Part shown: positions 63,855-64,000 of the stretch, piece by piece
How the letters are laid out: each line of letters begins with the position of its first letter
How positions within the stretch are numbered: position 1 is the first letter of the stretch
Assembly (NCBI RefSeq): GCF_030684035.1
Contig: NZ_JAUXPI010000002.1
Span: forward strand, 98,297 to 162,296
DNA: 64,000 nt
Reading direction: 5' to 3'
Source: Phaeovulum sp.
Lineage (GTDB): Bacteria > Pseudomonadota > Alphaproteobacteria > Rhodobacterales > Rhodobacteraceae
The notes under the pieces: generated by a model
Told to the model about the DNA's origin: nothing
Database searches by the model: none
What the model saw: the letters and a program-made list of their open reading frames with translations, nothing else
Translations under genes and position numbers: made by a program

Positions 63855-64000
63855 AAAGGTAAGGAACGTCTGAAAAACCTGCCACTTTCCGCCTGATCTG
63901 ATAGGCTTGGGCATCCCCACGAGGAGGCTTGCCGATGCTGAAACAACCCGCCTTTCCCGGCCTGCGCGATGCGATGAAGAAGAAGGTGACACGGCGCGAG
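63855..64000 (+). mobile_element. Left end of IS5-type insertion sequence (partial)
   Basis: The transposase gene begins at 63935 and the element continues past the right edge. GGAACGTCTGAAAAA near 63863 is a possible terminal inverted repeat, but the other end is not visible. Confidence 0.6.
63935..64000 (+). CDS. IS5 family transposase (5' end only)
   Basis: The 22 visible residues start MLKQPAFPGLRDAMKKK and continue VTRRE. This matches the opening of IS5-group transposases common in Rhodobacteraceae, where a KKKVTRREQFL-type sequence leads into the DDE domain. The rest lies outside the window. GAGGAGG is 7 bases ahead of the ATG. Identification rests on a short segment. Confidence 0.7.
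   Translation, partial: MLKQPAFPGLRDAMKKKVTRRE

Larger units (their letters stand above)
63140..63934. other. Gene-free stretch of hairpins and repeats upstream of copZ and IS element
   Basis: This 795-bp region contains no supported gene. From left to right it holds the copZ promoter region with a palindrome (63217-63230), a structured block of nested hairpins (63310-63515), an almost loopless 12-bp hairpin (63635-63659), two 54-bp direct repeats (63567 and 63728) and the left part of an IS5-type element. Long open frames exist on both strands here, but they have no domain and a repetitive composition. Confidence 0.7.

Overview
The window is chromosomal DNA from a high-GC alphaproteobacterium, almost certainly Rhodobacterales (Rhodobacteraceae/Paracoccaceae). 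The evidence is the order and sequence of its housekeeping genes (mreB-mreC-mreD-mrdA-rodA, leuA, gltX, valS, efp, rpmB, hisB-hisH), short families I know mainly from that order (the 106-residue DUF6280 protein, the small CGC-containing secreted protein beside copZ) and alphaproteobacterial regulators such as the Lrp-type PutR beside putA. Genes are tightly packed, often with 1-4 base stop/start overlaps. I see no rRNA, tRNA or CRISPR array. The only mobile element is an IS5-type transposase start at the right edge.

Left part (1-23.9 kb): a truncated hisA, a two-gene symporter module and a DUF2147 gene on the plus strand split the histidine genes from hisB-hisH. A 2-hydroxyacid dehydrogenase follows, then the cell-elongation cluster (mreBCD, PBP2, RodA). 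leuA follows, preceded by an apparent leucine-rich leader peptide and alternative RNA hairpins. A TetR/HlyD/ABC/ABC-2 efflux operon has a perfect operator palindrome. Next come a secreted 18-repeat MORN protein, nadE, a PfkB sugar kinase, a zinc metallopeptidase, gltX and a cold-shock gene.

Middle (24-43 kb): a catabolic block encodes arginase, ornithine cyclodeaminase, an Lrp regulator, GabT, PutR and PutA, so arginine can go through ornithine and proline to glutamate. A Tat-type beta-propeller protein with a diheme cytochrome c, a rhomboid protease, SuhB, a divergent metR/metF pair with a strong operator, a DUF2235 hydrolase and an ornithine/lysine-type decarboxylase with a divergent Lrp regulator follow.

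Right part (43-64 kb): a two-domain VOC gene broken by a one-base frameshift, valS, a crotonase, two aminotransferases, ygfZ, efp and a pcm-tolC-PopZ-like block. From 57 to 63 kb lies a dense metal-handling region: an HMA-like protein, a periplasmic sulfurtransferase, two modules of a small two-cysteine membrane protein followed by a PCuAC copper chaperone, a third PCuAC paralogue that has lost every copper ligand, and a copZ-type chaperone. The last PCuAC protein is a fusion of chaperone, Met/His tandem repeats and a C-terminal domain resembling periplasmic metal-responsive proteins. This array is the best candidate for an under-described system. The final 800 bp before the IS element hold no gene but a dense set of nested hairpins and direct repeats.
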